Source: Comamonadaceae bacterium (GTDB taxonomy: Bacteria; Pseudomonadota; Gammaproteobacteria; Burkholderiales; Burkholderiaceae_C). Taken from it: DNA of 64,000 nucleotides. How positions within the stretch are numbered: position 1 is the first letter of the stretch; the number at the start of each line of letters is the position of its first letter. The DNA lies in contig JAACZV010000009.1 of NCBI GenBank assembly GCA_009996515.1, positions 1 through 64,000 on the forward strand. Direction: 5' to 3'. Below are positions 28,079-42,489 of the stretch, piece by piece. A program made the position numbers and the translations under genes. Below the pieces are notes generated by a model. That model saw nothing but the letters and a program-made list of their open reading frames with translations, was not told the origin of the DNA and ran no database searches.

Positions 28079-30763
28079 ATGCTGCCTGGGATCAAGCCGC
28101 TTGCATGGGTGGGCCTGTCGCTGGCCCTGTCTGCGGCCTGGGCCGGCGATCTGGAGGATTGCAACGCCGAGGTGCCGGAGCCGCCGCCGGCCGTCCAGCC
28201 GCCAGCCGAGGCCTACTGGCTGGATGCGCGCACGCTGCAATGGCCGGGCCTGAGATTGCAGGCCGGCGAGCGGGTGCGGCTGCATCATGCGCGCGCGGCC
28301 GGGCTGCGGGCGGTGGCGGGCGAGGCGGTGGCCGGGGCGGACGGCGCCATCGACCTGCAGCCCAGCGCCGCGGCGCTGCCGGCAAGGTTTCGCTTCATCG
28401 GCGACGGGCCGCGCTTTGCGATCCGGGCCGACGTCGCGGCGCTGCTGCGCGAGCAGCTGCTGCTGGTGCACGAGGCGGCGGACGGCCGCGTCATCGCGGC
28501 GACCGGCACGCAGACGCCCGGCGCTCTGGATGAGCTCTACGCCGCCGCGCAGGCCGTGGCGGATCTGGGCGCCCATCCCGCCAGGGCCCGCACGCGCTTC
28601 GCGGTCTGGGCGCCCACGGCCCAGCGCGTGCTGCTGTGCCGCCACGCCGGCCCCGAAGCGCCGGCCATGGCCGCCGAGCCCATGCACTTCGATGCCGCCA
28701 CCGGCGTCTGGCGCGCCGAGTTCAAGGGCGATCTCAGCGGCCAGGCCTACCGCTATCTGGTCGACGTCGTCACGCCCAGCCATGGCCGCGTGCGCAACCT
28801 CGTCACCGATCCGTATGCCGTCGCGCTGACGGCCGATTCGCGGCTCAGCCTGGTGGCCGATCTGGCCTCGCCCGCGCTCAAGCCGCGCGGCTGGGACGCC
28901 GCGCCGCGGCCGGCGCCCATGCAGGCCGCCACCGACCAGGTCATCTACGAGCTGCACGTGCGCGACTTCTCCGTCGGCGACGCGAGCGTGCGCCCGGCCT
29001 GGCGCGGCAAATACCTGGCCTTCACCGAGACCGCGTCCGACGGCATGAGGCATCTGCAGGCACTCGCCCGGGCAGGCCTGACCGACGTGCACCTGTTGCC
29101 CGTGTTCGATGTCGCCAGCGTGCCGGAGCGCGGCTGCAAGACGCCCACGGTGCCCGACGCAGCGCCCGACAGCGAGGCCCAGCAGGCTGCCGTGATGGCC
29201 CTGGCGGCGGAGGACTGCTTCAACTGGGGCTACGACCCCTGGCACTTCAATACCCCCGAGGGCAGCTATGCGACCGACCCGCTGCGGCGCGTCGTCGAGT
29301 TCCGCCAGATGGTCATGGCCCTGCACCGGGCCGGCCTGCGCGTGGGCATGGACATGGTCTACAACCACATGGCCGCCGCCGGCCAGGCCCGCAAGTCGGT
29401 GCTGGACCGCCTGGTGCCGGGCTATTACCACCGCCTGGACGCCCGCGGCCGTATCGAGCGCTCCACCTGCTGCGACAACACGGCCACCGAGCACCTGATG
29501 ATGGCCAAGCTGATGATCGATTCGGCGGCGCTGTGGGTGCGCGAGTACCGCATCGACTCCATGCGCTTCGACCTGATGGGCCACCAGCCGCGCGAGGCCA
29601 TGGAGCGGCTGCAAATACGCGTCGATGCCGAGGCCGGCCGGCCCGTGCAGCTGCTGGGCGAGGGCTGGAATTTCGGCGAGGTGGCCGATGGCGCGCGCTT
29701 CGTGCAGGCCTCGCAGCTGAGCCTGAACGGCAGCGGCATCGCGAGCTTCAGCGACCGCGCCCGCGACGCGGCCCGCGGCGGCTCGGCGGGCGAGGGCGGC
29801 GACGACAGCGTGCGCCGCCAGGGCTGGCTGAACGGCCTGGTCCATGCGCCCAATGCGCTGGCTGAGGCACGACCCGAGGCGCTGCTCGCGGCGGCCGACA
29901 TGATCCGCGTGGGCCTGGCCGGCTCGCTGCGCGGCTTCGAGCTGACGACCTGGCGCGGTGAGCACAAGCGTCTCGACGCCATTCCCTACGGCGACCAGCC
30001 CGCCGGCTTCGCGTCCGAGCCGGGCGAGGTCGTCAACTACGTCGAGAACCACGACAACCAGACGCTGTTCGACGTCAACGTGCTCAAGCTGCCGCTGGGC
30101 ACGTCGCGCGAGGACCGTGCCCGCGTGCAGCTGCTGGGCGCAGCGCTGGTGGCCTTCAGCCAGGGCGTGGCCTATTTCCATGCCGGCCAGGACATCCTGC
30201 GCAGCAAGAGCCTGGACCGCAACAGCTACGACAGCGGCGACTGGTTCAACCGGCTGGACTGGCGCTACCAGACCAACCACTTCGGCAGCGGCCTGCCGCC
30301 CCGGCAGGACAACTTTGGCAAGGACGGTCGCGACTGGGCGCTGGCCCGCGAGCGCCTGGCCGACCCGTCCATCGCGCCCGGCCCGGCCGAGATCGCCTGG
30401 GCCCGTGACGTCTTCCGCGACCTGCTGAAGATTCGCGCCGGCACGCCGCTGCTGCGCCTGCCCAGCGCGGCGGAAATCAAGAAGCGCGTCAGCTTCCCCG
30501 GCAGCGGTGCCGGCCAGAACCCGGTGCTGATCGCCACGCGCATCGACGGCCGCGGCCTGGGCGGCTACCGGGCGGTGCTGACCTTCATCAACGCCGCGAC
30601 CACGGCCCAGGCGCTGGAGCTGCCCGAGGAGGCGGGGGCGCACTGGGCACTGCATCCGGTGCAGCGCCGCGGCGCCGATGCGCGCGTGCGCGACGCGGCG
30701 CGCTTCCGGGCCGGCCGCTTCGAGGTGCCGGCCCGCAGCGCGGCGGTGTTCGTGCTCGAGTGA
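28079..30763 (+). CDS. pulA: Exported type I pullulanase
   Basis: An 894-residue GH13 debranching enzyme hydrolysing alpha-1,6 bonds in pullulan and branched starch fragments. It has a signal peptide (LAWVGLSLALSAAWA), a starch-binding/beta-sandwich N-terminal part, and a CBM48-like module near 170-250 (TRFAVWAPTAQRVLLC). The pullulanase hallmark NWGYDPWHF is present, as are YNHM, the nucleophile in SMRFDLMG (about 497), GEGWNFGEV (Glu at about 527) and VENHDNQT (about 656). The ATG at 28079 has AAGAGGAG just upstream. It is divergent from the exported amylase operon and shares a HexR-type promoter region with it. Confidence 0.94.
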   Translation: MLPGIKPLAWVGLSLALSAAWAGDLEDCNAEVPEPPPAVQPPAEAYWLDARTLQWPGLRLQAGERVRLHHARAAGLRAVAGEAVAGADGAIDLQPSAAALPARFRFIGDGPRFAIRADVAALLREQLLLVHEAADGRVIAATGTQTPGALDELYAAAQAVADLGAHPARARTRFAVWAPTAQRVLLCRHAGPEAPAMAAEPMHFDAATGVWRAEFKGDLSGQAYRYLVDVVTPSHGRVRNLVTDPYAVALTADSRLSLVADLASPALKPRGWDAAPRPAPMQAATDQVIYELHVRDFSVGDASVRPAWRGKYLAFTETASDGMRHLQALARAGLTDVHLLPVFDVASVPERGCKTPTVPDAAPDSEAQQAAVMALAAEDCFNWGYDPWHFNTPEGSYATDPLRRVVEFRQMVMALHRAGLRVGMDMVYNHMAAAGQARKSVLDRLVPGYYHRLDARGRIERSTCCDNTATEHLMMAKLMIDSAALWVREYRIDSMRFDLMGHQPREAMERLQIRVDAEAGRPVQLLGEGWNFGEVADGARFVQASQLSLNGSGIASFSDRARDAARGGSAGEGGDDSVRRQGWLNGLVHAPNALAEARPEALLAAADMIRVGLAGSLRGFELTTWRGEHKRLDAIPYGDQPAGFASEPGEVVNYVENHDNQTLFDVNVLKLPLGTSREDRARVQLLGAALVAFSQGVAYFHAGQDILRSKSLDRNSYDSGDWFNRLDWRYQTNHFGSGLPPRQDNFGKDGRDWALARERLADPSIAPGPAEIAWARDVFRDLLKIRAGTPLLRLPSAAEIKKRVSFPGSGAGQNPVLIATRIDGRGLGGYRAVLTFINAATTAQALELPEEAGAHWALHPVQRRGADARVRDAARFRAGRFEVPARSAAVFVLE

Positions 30764-30832
30764 TCACCCTGGGCGCGGGGTGACTCAAGACAGGTGGGTG
30801 GGGCAGGACTAAGCTTGTGTCAGGAGGCTGAC

Positions 30833-32047
30833 ATGAAAACCATCCATGCCCTGGTCACGGCGTTGGCATTGCTGGGTGCGGGGGCGGGGCTGGCGGGCTG
30901 CGCCACCGAGCCCAAGGCGCCGCCGTCCAAGGACGTCTTCGTCGACCAGGCCTTCAAGCCGCCCAGCGTCCGCATCGATGCCCAGGAGGCGCTGGCGCTG
31001 AGCCCGGCGATGCGGCGCTTCGCCGAGAACGAGATGGCCAGCGAGATCCGCCTCAAGGGCTTGCGCGACGGCCTCATCGACGCCCTCTACACCAAGGGCA
31101 GGCTGCAGCTGGACTACGACGCCGAGACCACCCGCACCGCCGCCGAGGCCTTCGACGCCAGGCGCGGCAACTGCATGTCGCTGGTGCTGATGACGGCGGC
31201 CTTCGCCCGCCACCTGGGCCTGCCGGTGCGCTTCAACAGCGTCTACCTGGAGGAGAGCTGGTCGCGTGCCAACGGCATCTTCTTCGTCGCCGGCCACGTC
31301 AACATCAGCCTGGCCCGGCCGCTGAGCACGCAGTCCCATGTTGTCTACGGCGAGCCCGAGCTGCTGACCATCGACTTCCTGCCGCCCGAGCAGGCGCGCA
31401 ACAACCGCAGCCGCCCGGTCGACGAGTCCACCATCCTCGCCATGTTCCTCAACAACCGGGCCGCCGAGGCGCTGACGGTGGGTCAGGTGGACGACGCCTA
31501 CTGGTGGGCCCGCCAGGCCATCCTGACCGATTCACGCTGGCTGGCGGCCTACAACACGCTGGCCGTGCTCTACCGCCGCAAGGGCCTGACCGAGCAGGCC
31601 GAGGCCACGCTGCGCCTGGTGCTGGAGCGCGAGCCGGCCAACACCCAGGCCATGTCCAACCTCGTCCTGGTGCTGGCCGATGCCGGCCGCCGCGAGGAGG
31701 CCCAGGCCTATGCCAACCAGCTGGCCCAGCTGCAGCCCGTGCCCCCCTACAAGTTCTTTGACGAGGGGGTGGCGGCCATGCGGGCCGGCGAGTTCGCGGC
31801 GGCGCGGCAGCTGTTCCGCAAGGAGGTGGCGCGTGCGGCCTATGTGCCCGAGTTCCATTTCTGGCTGGGCCTGGCCAACTACGGCATGGGTGACCTCGCC
31901 GGCGCGCGCGGCGAGCTCGCCAAGGCGGTGGAGAACAGCGCGACGGTCAAGGACCGCCAGCTCTACGGCGCCAAGCTGGCCTGGCTGAACGACCTGCGCG
32001 ATCAGCAGCGCCAGCGCACGCCGCTGCGCGGCGCGGCAGGCTCCTGA
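30833..32047 (+). CDS. TPR lipoprotein with transglutaminase-like cysteine protease fold
   Basis: A 404-residue lipoprotein. A lipobox LAGC places the acylated Cys at 23, and the ATG at 30833 has CAGGAGG upstream. Residues about 75-190 resemble the transglutaminase-like/papain-fold domain: candidate catalytic Cys114 in RRGNCMSL, His in VAGHVNIS (about 158) and Asp in TIDFLP (about 183). From about 225, TPR-like repeats follow (AYNTLAVLYRRKGLTEQAEATLRLVLEREPAN and further copies). It likely works at the inner face of the outer membrane or in the periplasm, perhaps in cell-envelope processing. No substrate can be assigned; it is monocistronic. Confidence 0.72.
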   Translation: MKTIHALVTALALLGAGAGLAGCATEPKAPPSKDVFVDQAFKPPSVRIDAQEALALSPAMRRFAENEMASEIRLKGLRDGLIDALYTKGRLQLDYDAETTRTAAEAFDARRGNCMSLVLMTAAFARHLGLPVRFNSVYLEESWSRANGIFFVAGHVNISLARPLSTQSHVVYGEPELLTIDFLPPEQARNNRSRPVDESTILAMFLNNRAAEALTVGQVDDAYWWARQAILTDSRWLAAYNTLAVLYRRKGLTEQAEATLRLVLEREPANTQAMSNLVLVLADAGRREEAQAYANQLAQLQPVPPYKFFDEGVAAMRAGEFAAARQLFRKEVARAAYVPEFHFWLGLANYGMGDLAGARGELAKAVENSATVKDRQLYGAKLAWLNDLRDQQRQRTPLRGAAGS

Positions 32048-32069
32048 GGCCGGGCCGGCGGCCGCCGGC

Positions 32070-32402
32070 TCAGAGCGGCGCCAGCCCGTGCCTGGCCCGG
32101 GCCCGCGCGCAGGCGTCGTCGCCCAGGCCCATGGGCGCACGCTCGCCGAACTCGCGGCAGGGCGAGGGCCGCCACTCATGGATGCCGCAGGCCGCCTTCA
32201 CGCCCACCTGGCCTTGCAGGGCCGCGCAGCGCGGCCGCGCGTGGTCGGTGCCGCGCATGCGCATGAGCCGGCCGGTCAGCTCCACCGCCAGCCCGTCGGG
32301 CACGCGGCCGCCCTCGCTCTCCAGCTCGCTGCGGTCGAAGTCGACGCGGAAGCTGGCGCAGCAGGCGCCGCAGCTCAGGCAGGGATTGGCGGCGGCGGAC
32401 AT
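32070..32402 (-). CDS. YkgJ-family cysteine-cluster protein
   Basis: A 110-residue cytoplasmic protein with the YkgJ/CxxCxxCC pattern: CLSCGACC near the N-terminus, later single cysteines in RCAAL and ACGIHEWRPSPCREF. The family is thought to bind zinc or an iron-sulfur cluster; its biochemical role is not established. It directly follows queF on the minus strand, with its ATG at 32402 abutting the queF stop, so the two are probably co-transcribed. Confidence 0.82.
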   Translation of the reverse strand: MSAAANPCLSCGACCASFRVDFDRSELESEGGRVPDGLAVELTGRLMRMRGTDHARPRCAALQGQVGVKAACGIHEWRPSPCREFGERAPMGLGDDACARARARHGLAPL

Positions 32403-32891
32403 TCAGCGCAGCAGGCCCGACTCGAAGCCGTGGGCGGGCAGCTCCACGCGCGGCGCGGGCGTCCAGCCCGGCTTGCGGTGTTCGGCGACGACGTTGGTGT
32501 AGATGCCGCCGCGCACATACCACTTGGCCGTGATGCGGATGAAGCGCGGGTCGGTGACCTTGACGATGTCGTCCAGGATCTTGTTGGTGACCTTCTCGTG
32601 GAAGGCGCCCTCGTCGCGGTAGCTCCAGAAGTACATCTTCAGGCTCTTGAGCTCCACGCAGAGCTCGTCGGCGATCATGTCTATCGTGAAGTGGGCGAAG
32701 TCGGGCTGGCCCGTCAGCGGGCAGTGGCAGGTGAACTCCGGCACCTGGAACTGGATGACGTAGTCGCGTTCCGGGTTGGGGTTGGGAAAGACCAGGATGT
32801 CCTTGCTGGGCTTGCTCGGCGGGTTCTTGGGCACCTCGCGCATCTTGGGCTTCTTCTTGGGTGCGGGGGCGGCGGACTTCTTGGTGGCCAT
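32403..32891 (-). CDS. queF: NADPH-dependent 7-cyano-7-deazaguanine (preQ0) reductase, short type
   Basis: A 162-residue enzyme reducing preQ0 to preQ1 in queuosine biosynthesis. It is of the short Bacillus type (about 165 residues) rather than the 280-residue E. coli type. The block [16 protein letters not shown] carries the nucleophile (Cys57 aligns with the Bacillus catalytic Cys; C55 is extra) and the conserved Asp64. [20 protein letters not shown] is the NADPH/substrate segment. The lysine-rich N-terminus begins at the ATG at 32891; longer frames run into the smc promoter. It is divergent from smc. Confidence 0.93.
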   Translation of the reverse strand: MATKKSAAPAPKKKPKMREVPKNPPSKPSKDILVFPNPNPERDYVIQFQVPEFTCHCPLTGQPDFAHFTIDMIADELCVELKSLKMYFWSYRDEGAFHEKVTNKILDDIVKVTDPRFIRITAKWYVRGGIYTNVVAEHRKPGWTPAPRVELPAHGFESGLLR

Positions 32892-32921
32892 GGTGCAAAA
32901 CACGTTCTGAGAGGGGGCGAA

Positions 32922-32930
32922 TGCTATCAT
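32922..32930 (+). promoter_or_regulatory. Putative extended -10 promoter of smc
   Basis: TGCTATCAT contains TATCAT (5 of 6 matches to TATAAT) preceded by TG-N, the extended -10 form that can work without a good -35. It lies 71-79 bp before the smc ATG in the 109-bp region divergent from queF. Confidence 0.4.
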
Positions 32931-32941
32931 CCGACCCCGCC

Positions 32942-32969
32942 AAAGCGCCCGTATAAGGCGCTTTTCTTT
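32942..32969 (+). terminator. Terminator-like hairpin in the smc leader
   Basis: AAAGCGCC (32942-32949) pairs perfectly with GGCGCTTT (32957-32964) around a 7-nt loop, followed by TCTTTA. The form is that of an intrinsic terminator on the plus strand, but the nearest plus-strand gene upstream ends 900 bp earlier, so it lies in the smc leader, 31 bp before the smc start. Confidence 0.5.
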
Positions 32970-33000
32970 AGCCAAATCAACGGCTTACGCGCCTGTCTTC

Positions 33001-36512
<3,512 letters not shown>

Positions 36513-36516
<4 letters not shown>

Positions 36517-37556
36517 CGCTGACCACCCTGCTGGCCATACTCGGCGGCCTGGTGCTGGCCGGCATCGTGGCCCATGGCGCCTGGACGGCGCGCAAGGCTG
36601 GCCCCAAGCGCGCGCTGCCGCCGCTGGAGGAGCCGCATTTCGATGCGCCGCCCGCGCCCGAGGAGGCCGCCGTCGCCGAGGCCGAGGCGCTGGAGGTGAC
36701 GCTGCCGGCCGTGGCCCGCCCGCTGCGCCGCCCGTCCACGCGCATCGATGCGCTGATCGACGCCATCGCCACCATCACCGTCGAGCAGCCTGTGACGGGC
36801 GACCTGGCCCTGCAGCACCAGCCCGGCAGCCGCCGCGCCGGCACCAAGCCGCTGCAGATCGAGGGCCTGAACGCCGCCACCGGCGACTGGGAGCTGCCCG
36901 CGCCCGGCCAGCGCTACGGCGAGTTCCAGGCCGGCCTGAAGATGGCCAGCCGCAGCGGGCCGGTCAACGAGATCGAGTACTCGGAGTTCGTGCAGAAGAT
37001 CCAGGCCTTTGCCGACGGCGTGGGCGGCTTCGTGCAATTCCCCGACATGCTGGACGTGGTGGCCCGCGCGCGCGAGCTGGACCAGTTTGCCGCCAGCCAC
37101 GATGCCCAGCTCGCGCTGCTGCTGCGTGCCAAGGCAGCGGCCTGGACGCCGGGCTTCGTGCAGCAGGCCGCCGCCCGCCATGGCTTCGTGGCCGGCGCGC
37201 TGCCGGGGCGCCTGGTGATGCCCGCGGGCGAGGAGGGCGCGCCGCCGGTGCTGACGCTGCAGTTCGACGCCCAGGCCGCGCTGGCCGAGGATCCCGAGGC
37301 CTTGTCGCTGCGCGAGCTGACGCTGGCGCTGGACGTGCCGCAGACGGCCGCCGAGCAGGAGCCGTTCGCGCTCTGGCAGGAATCGGCCCGTGCGCTGGCC
37401 CGCGACCTGGAGGCCGAGGTCTGCGACGACCGCGGCCAGGTGCTGGGCCTGCATGCCTTCGCGGCCATCGACGTGGAGCTGAAGAAGCTCTACGAGGCGC
37501 TGGCCGAGCGCGATCTCGCCGCGGGCTCGCCCGCCGCGCGGAGGCTGTTCTCCTGA
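36513..37556 (+). CDS. zipA: Cell division protein ZipA
   Basis: A 347-residue divisome protein. An N-terminal membrane anchor (LTTLLAILGGLVLAGIVAHGAW) is followed by an acidic/proline-rich linker (about 30-75) and a C-terminal FtsZ-binding ZipA domain (about 190-345, from SEFVQKIQAFADGVGGFVQFPDM). The identification rests on this layout and on position between smc and ligA; the protein is a diverged betaproteobacterial ZipA. ATGA overlaps at both ends show translational coupling to smc and to the CNNM gene. Confidence 0.82.
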
Positions 37557-38854
37557 TGATGTCATCGCTGCTGCTGATCAGCCTGCTGATCCTCGGCAGC
37601 GCTTTTTTCTCCATGGCCGAGCTGTCGCTGGCAGCCTCGCGCCGGCTCAACCTGCAGCAGCGCGCCGACGCCGGCGACGCCCGCGCCGCGCGCGTGCTGG
37701 CCGTGCAGCAGCACCCCGGCGACTACTTCACCGTCGTGCAGATCGGCGTCAACACGGTGGCCATCCTGGCCGGTATCGTCGGCGAGGGCGCGTTCACGCC
37801 GCATTTCGAGGCCGCGCTGCGGCTGGTGGTGGCGCCCGAGCTGGCCGCCACGCTGGGCTTCGCGGCGTCCTTCGTCAGCATCACCTCGCTGTTCATCGTG
37901 CTGGCCGACCTGGTGCCCAAGCGGCTGTCCATGAACGAGCCGGAGCGCGTCGCGATGGCGCTGGTGGGGCCCATGCTGATGCTTTGCCGCGTGCTGCGGC
38001 CGCTGGCCTGGTGCTTCAGCGGCATCACCGAGGGCCTGATCCGGCTGCTGGGCCTGCCGGCCAAGCGCGACGAGACCATCAGCCACCGCGACATCCTGGC
38101 GCTGACCGAGGCCGGCTACCAGGCCGGCGTCGTCGCCGACGAGGAGCAGCAGGTCATCGCCAACGTGTTCGAGCTGGACACGCGCACCGTCGAGACGGTG
38201 ATGACCAACCGCGAGCGCATCGTGTTCTTCTCGCGCGACGACGACGATGCGCTGATCCGCAACCGCATCGCCGACACGCCGCATTCCACCTACCTGATCT
38301 GCGACGGCGACGTCGACCAGGTGGTCGGCTACGTCGATGCGACCGACCTGTTCCAGCGCGTGCTGCGCGACGAGAGCCTGGCGCTGCGCGGCGCTGCGGG
38401 CGAGCTGGTCAAGAAGGTGCTCATCGTGCCGGACCGGCTGACGCTGTCGGAGATGCTGACGCAGTTCCGCGAGGCCCATGAGGACTTCGCCGTCGTCGTC
38501 AACGAGTACAGCCGCGTCGTCGGCGTCGTCACGCTGAACGACGTGATGAGCACGGTGATGGGCGCGCTGGTGGCGCCGCACGACGAGGAGCAGATCGTGC
38601 GCCGCGAGGACGGCTCCTTCCTGGCCGACGGCATCACGCCCATCCCCGACGTGGAGCGGGCGCTGGGCATCGAGGGCTGGCCGCATGCCGGCACCTACGA
38701 CACGCTGGCGGGCTTTCTGATGGTGATGCTGCGCCGCATCCCGCGCCGCACCGACGTCGTCGAATGGGAGGGCTGGCGCTTCGAGGTCGTCGACGTGGAC
38801 AGCCACCGCGTGGACCAGGTGATGATCACCGCGGTGGCGCCGGCCCAGGCCTAG
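37556..38854 (+). CDS. CNNM/CorC-HlyC family transporter (putative Mg2+/Co2+ efflux)
   Basis: A 432-residue membrane protein with the usual three parts. A DUF21/CNNM membrane domain (about 1-195; LLLISLLILGSAFFSMAELSLAASRR) is followed by a pair of CBS domains (about 205-335; VMTNRERIVFFSRDDDDALIRNRI, NEYSRVVGVVTLNDVMSTVMG) and a CorC_HlyC domain (about 345-425; DGSFLADGITPIPDVERALGI). Family members export magnesium or influence cation balance; 'hemolysin' names are historical. Its ATG overlaps the zipA stop. Confidence 0.88.
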   Translation: MMSSLLLISLLILGSAFFSMAELSLAASRRLNLQQRADAGDARAARVLAVQQHPGDYFTVVQIGVNTVAILAGIVGEGAFTPHFEAALRLVVAPELAATLGFAASFVSITSLFIVLADLVPKRLSMNEPERVAMALVGPMLMLCRVLRPLAWCFSGITEGLIRLLGLPAKRDETISHRDILALTEAGYQAGVVADEEQQVIANVFELDTRTVETVMTNRERIVFFSRDDDDALIRNRIADTPHSTYLICDGDVDQVVGYVDATDLFQRVLRDESLALRGAAGELVKKVLIVPDRLTLSEMLTQFREAHEDFAVVVNEYSRVVGVVTLNDVMSTVMGALVAPHDEEQIVRREDGSFLADGITPIPDVERALGIEGWPHAGTYDTLAGFLMVMLRRIPRRTDVVEWEGWRFEVVDVDSHRVDQVMITAVAPAQA

Positions 38855-38861
38855 CCGCGGA

Positions 38862-41460
<2,599 letters not shown>

Positions 41461-41508
41461 ACCCGAGTGGGCATCACGGCCGGCCGTGATGCCGTGAACA
41501 AGACACCG

Positions 41509-42369
41509 CTACGGCAGCCACTTCAGGATCTGATTCACATCGGCGACCGTTGAGCCGTCCGCGCCGACCAGACCGACGGAGACCGCTTCGGTGACCAGCA
41601 GATGAAGCGGCTGCTGGCCCGGCAAGTCAAGGCGGCGATATTTCTTGTGGAAGACCACGCGCAACCGGTACCGGTCGCGCAGAAAGATGCCGAGCAGTTT
41701 TGCACTGGTGCCGCCGGTCAACGCCAGGCTGATGTGACGGCGTTCTATGGTCTTCGGGTCTCGAAAGTCGGGCCACCTTTTGTTCACGCCCCGGCCGGCA
41801 TTGGGGCCGGCTTCCCAGGGCACGATGTCGATGCAATCCGTGCCTGCCGGCGAGCCTATGGCCGGCGTGCTTCCGTCCGCCAATGCGGCCCATGGATTGG
41901 GAGAGTCGGGCCTGAGCCTGGCGTAGATGGCATCCTCGATGAAGGCGACGGCCGCAACGACGGGATTGGCGGCCGCTCTGCGGGCATGGGAGAGCCCGGA
42001 GAAGATGACGTCGTACAGGAAATAGCAGTAGGGCTGCACGACTTGATCCTGCGAGTTGTCCTCGCTCCCGACGGATCTTGCGTACTTCACCTCCGCGACG
42101 GTTGACGGCAGGTCTTCGCCGGCAAGCGACAGCGCCACGTCATGCTCTCCGAATTCATCCGTCCACTGCTTGCTCATACCGCAGCAGAGGTGGTCCAACG
42201 CCTCGTGAGACGAGTTGGCGATATGCAAGGTCTGGGCCTGGGCTTGAGTGCCCAGGAATTCGCCGACGAAAGCCGTGATTGCCGTCTCGCGGCGTTGCGC
42301 TCTGGCGTCGGCAAGCCGGCTGGCTTGACCGGTGATGAACTTCGCGAATGCGTCGAAGGGAAATCGCAT
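41509..42369 (-). CDS. Unknown protein with a PD-(D/E)XK-like nuclease signature
   Basis: A 286-residue protein that I do not recognise. The segment EFGEHDVALSLAGEDLPSTV is followed by AEVKYARS, giving Asp-x16-Glu-Val-Lys, the spacing of the PD-(D/E)XK nuclease core. The rest holds a cysteine-pair patch HLCCGMSKQW, an aromatic segment YCYFLYDVIFSG and an Arg/Lys-rich C-terminal part (LRDRYRLRVVFHKKYRR). AGGAGG lies 8 nt before the ATG at 42369; a TTG two codons earlier is possible. Codon use is less GC3-biased than in the flanking housekeeping genes, suggesting acquisition. It stands alone between ligA and a LysR regulator. Confidence 0.6.
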   Translation of the reverse strand: MRFPFDAFAKFITGQASRLADARAQRRETAITAFVGEFLGTQAQAQTLHIANSSHEALDHLCCGMSKQWTDEFGEHDVALSLAGEDLPSTVAEVKYARSVGSEDNSQDQVVQPYCYFLYDVIFSGLSHARRAAANPVVAAVAFIEDAIYARLRPDSPNPWAALADGSTPAIGSPAGTDCIDIVPWEAGPNAGRGVNKRWPDFRDPKTIERRHISLALTGGTSAKLLGIFLRDRYRLRVVFHKKYRRLDLPGQQPLHLLVTEAVSVGLVGADGSTVADVNQILKWLP

Positions 42370-42489
42370 CAACAAATCCTCCTGGAGCCGGCCGCGGACG
42401 GTCCCGCATGCTCGGGCGCTGGATTCTGGCGCCAGCTGCGCCAGGCAAGCGCGTTAGGCGCTCCCTAGCGGTGTTGCGGGGCCTCGCCC

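Noticed and set aside
30764-30783. Terminator after pulA (TCACCC / GGGTGA)
   Set aside because: The stem is only 6 bp with no T-run behind it, too weak to report as a terminator.
32891-32975. Longer N-terminus for QueF starting at 32975
   Set aside because: The extra residues run through the smc promoter and leader hairpin, and the ATG at 32891 matches the normal length of short QueF proteins.
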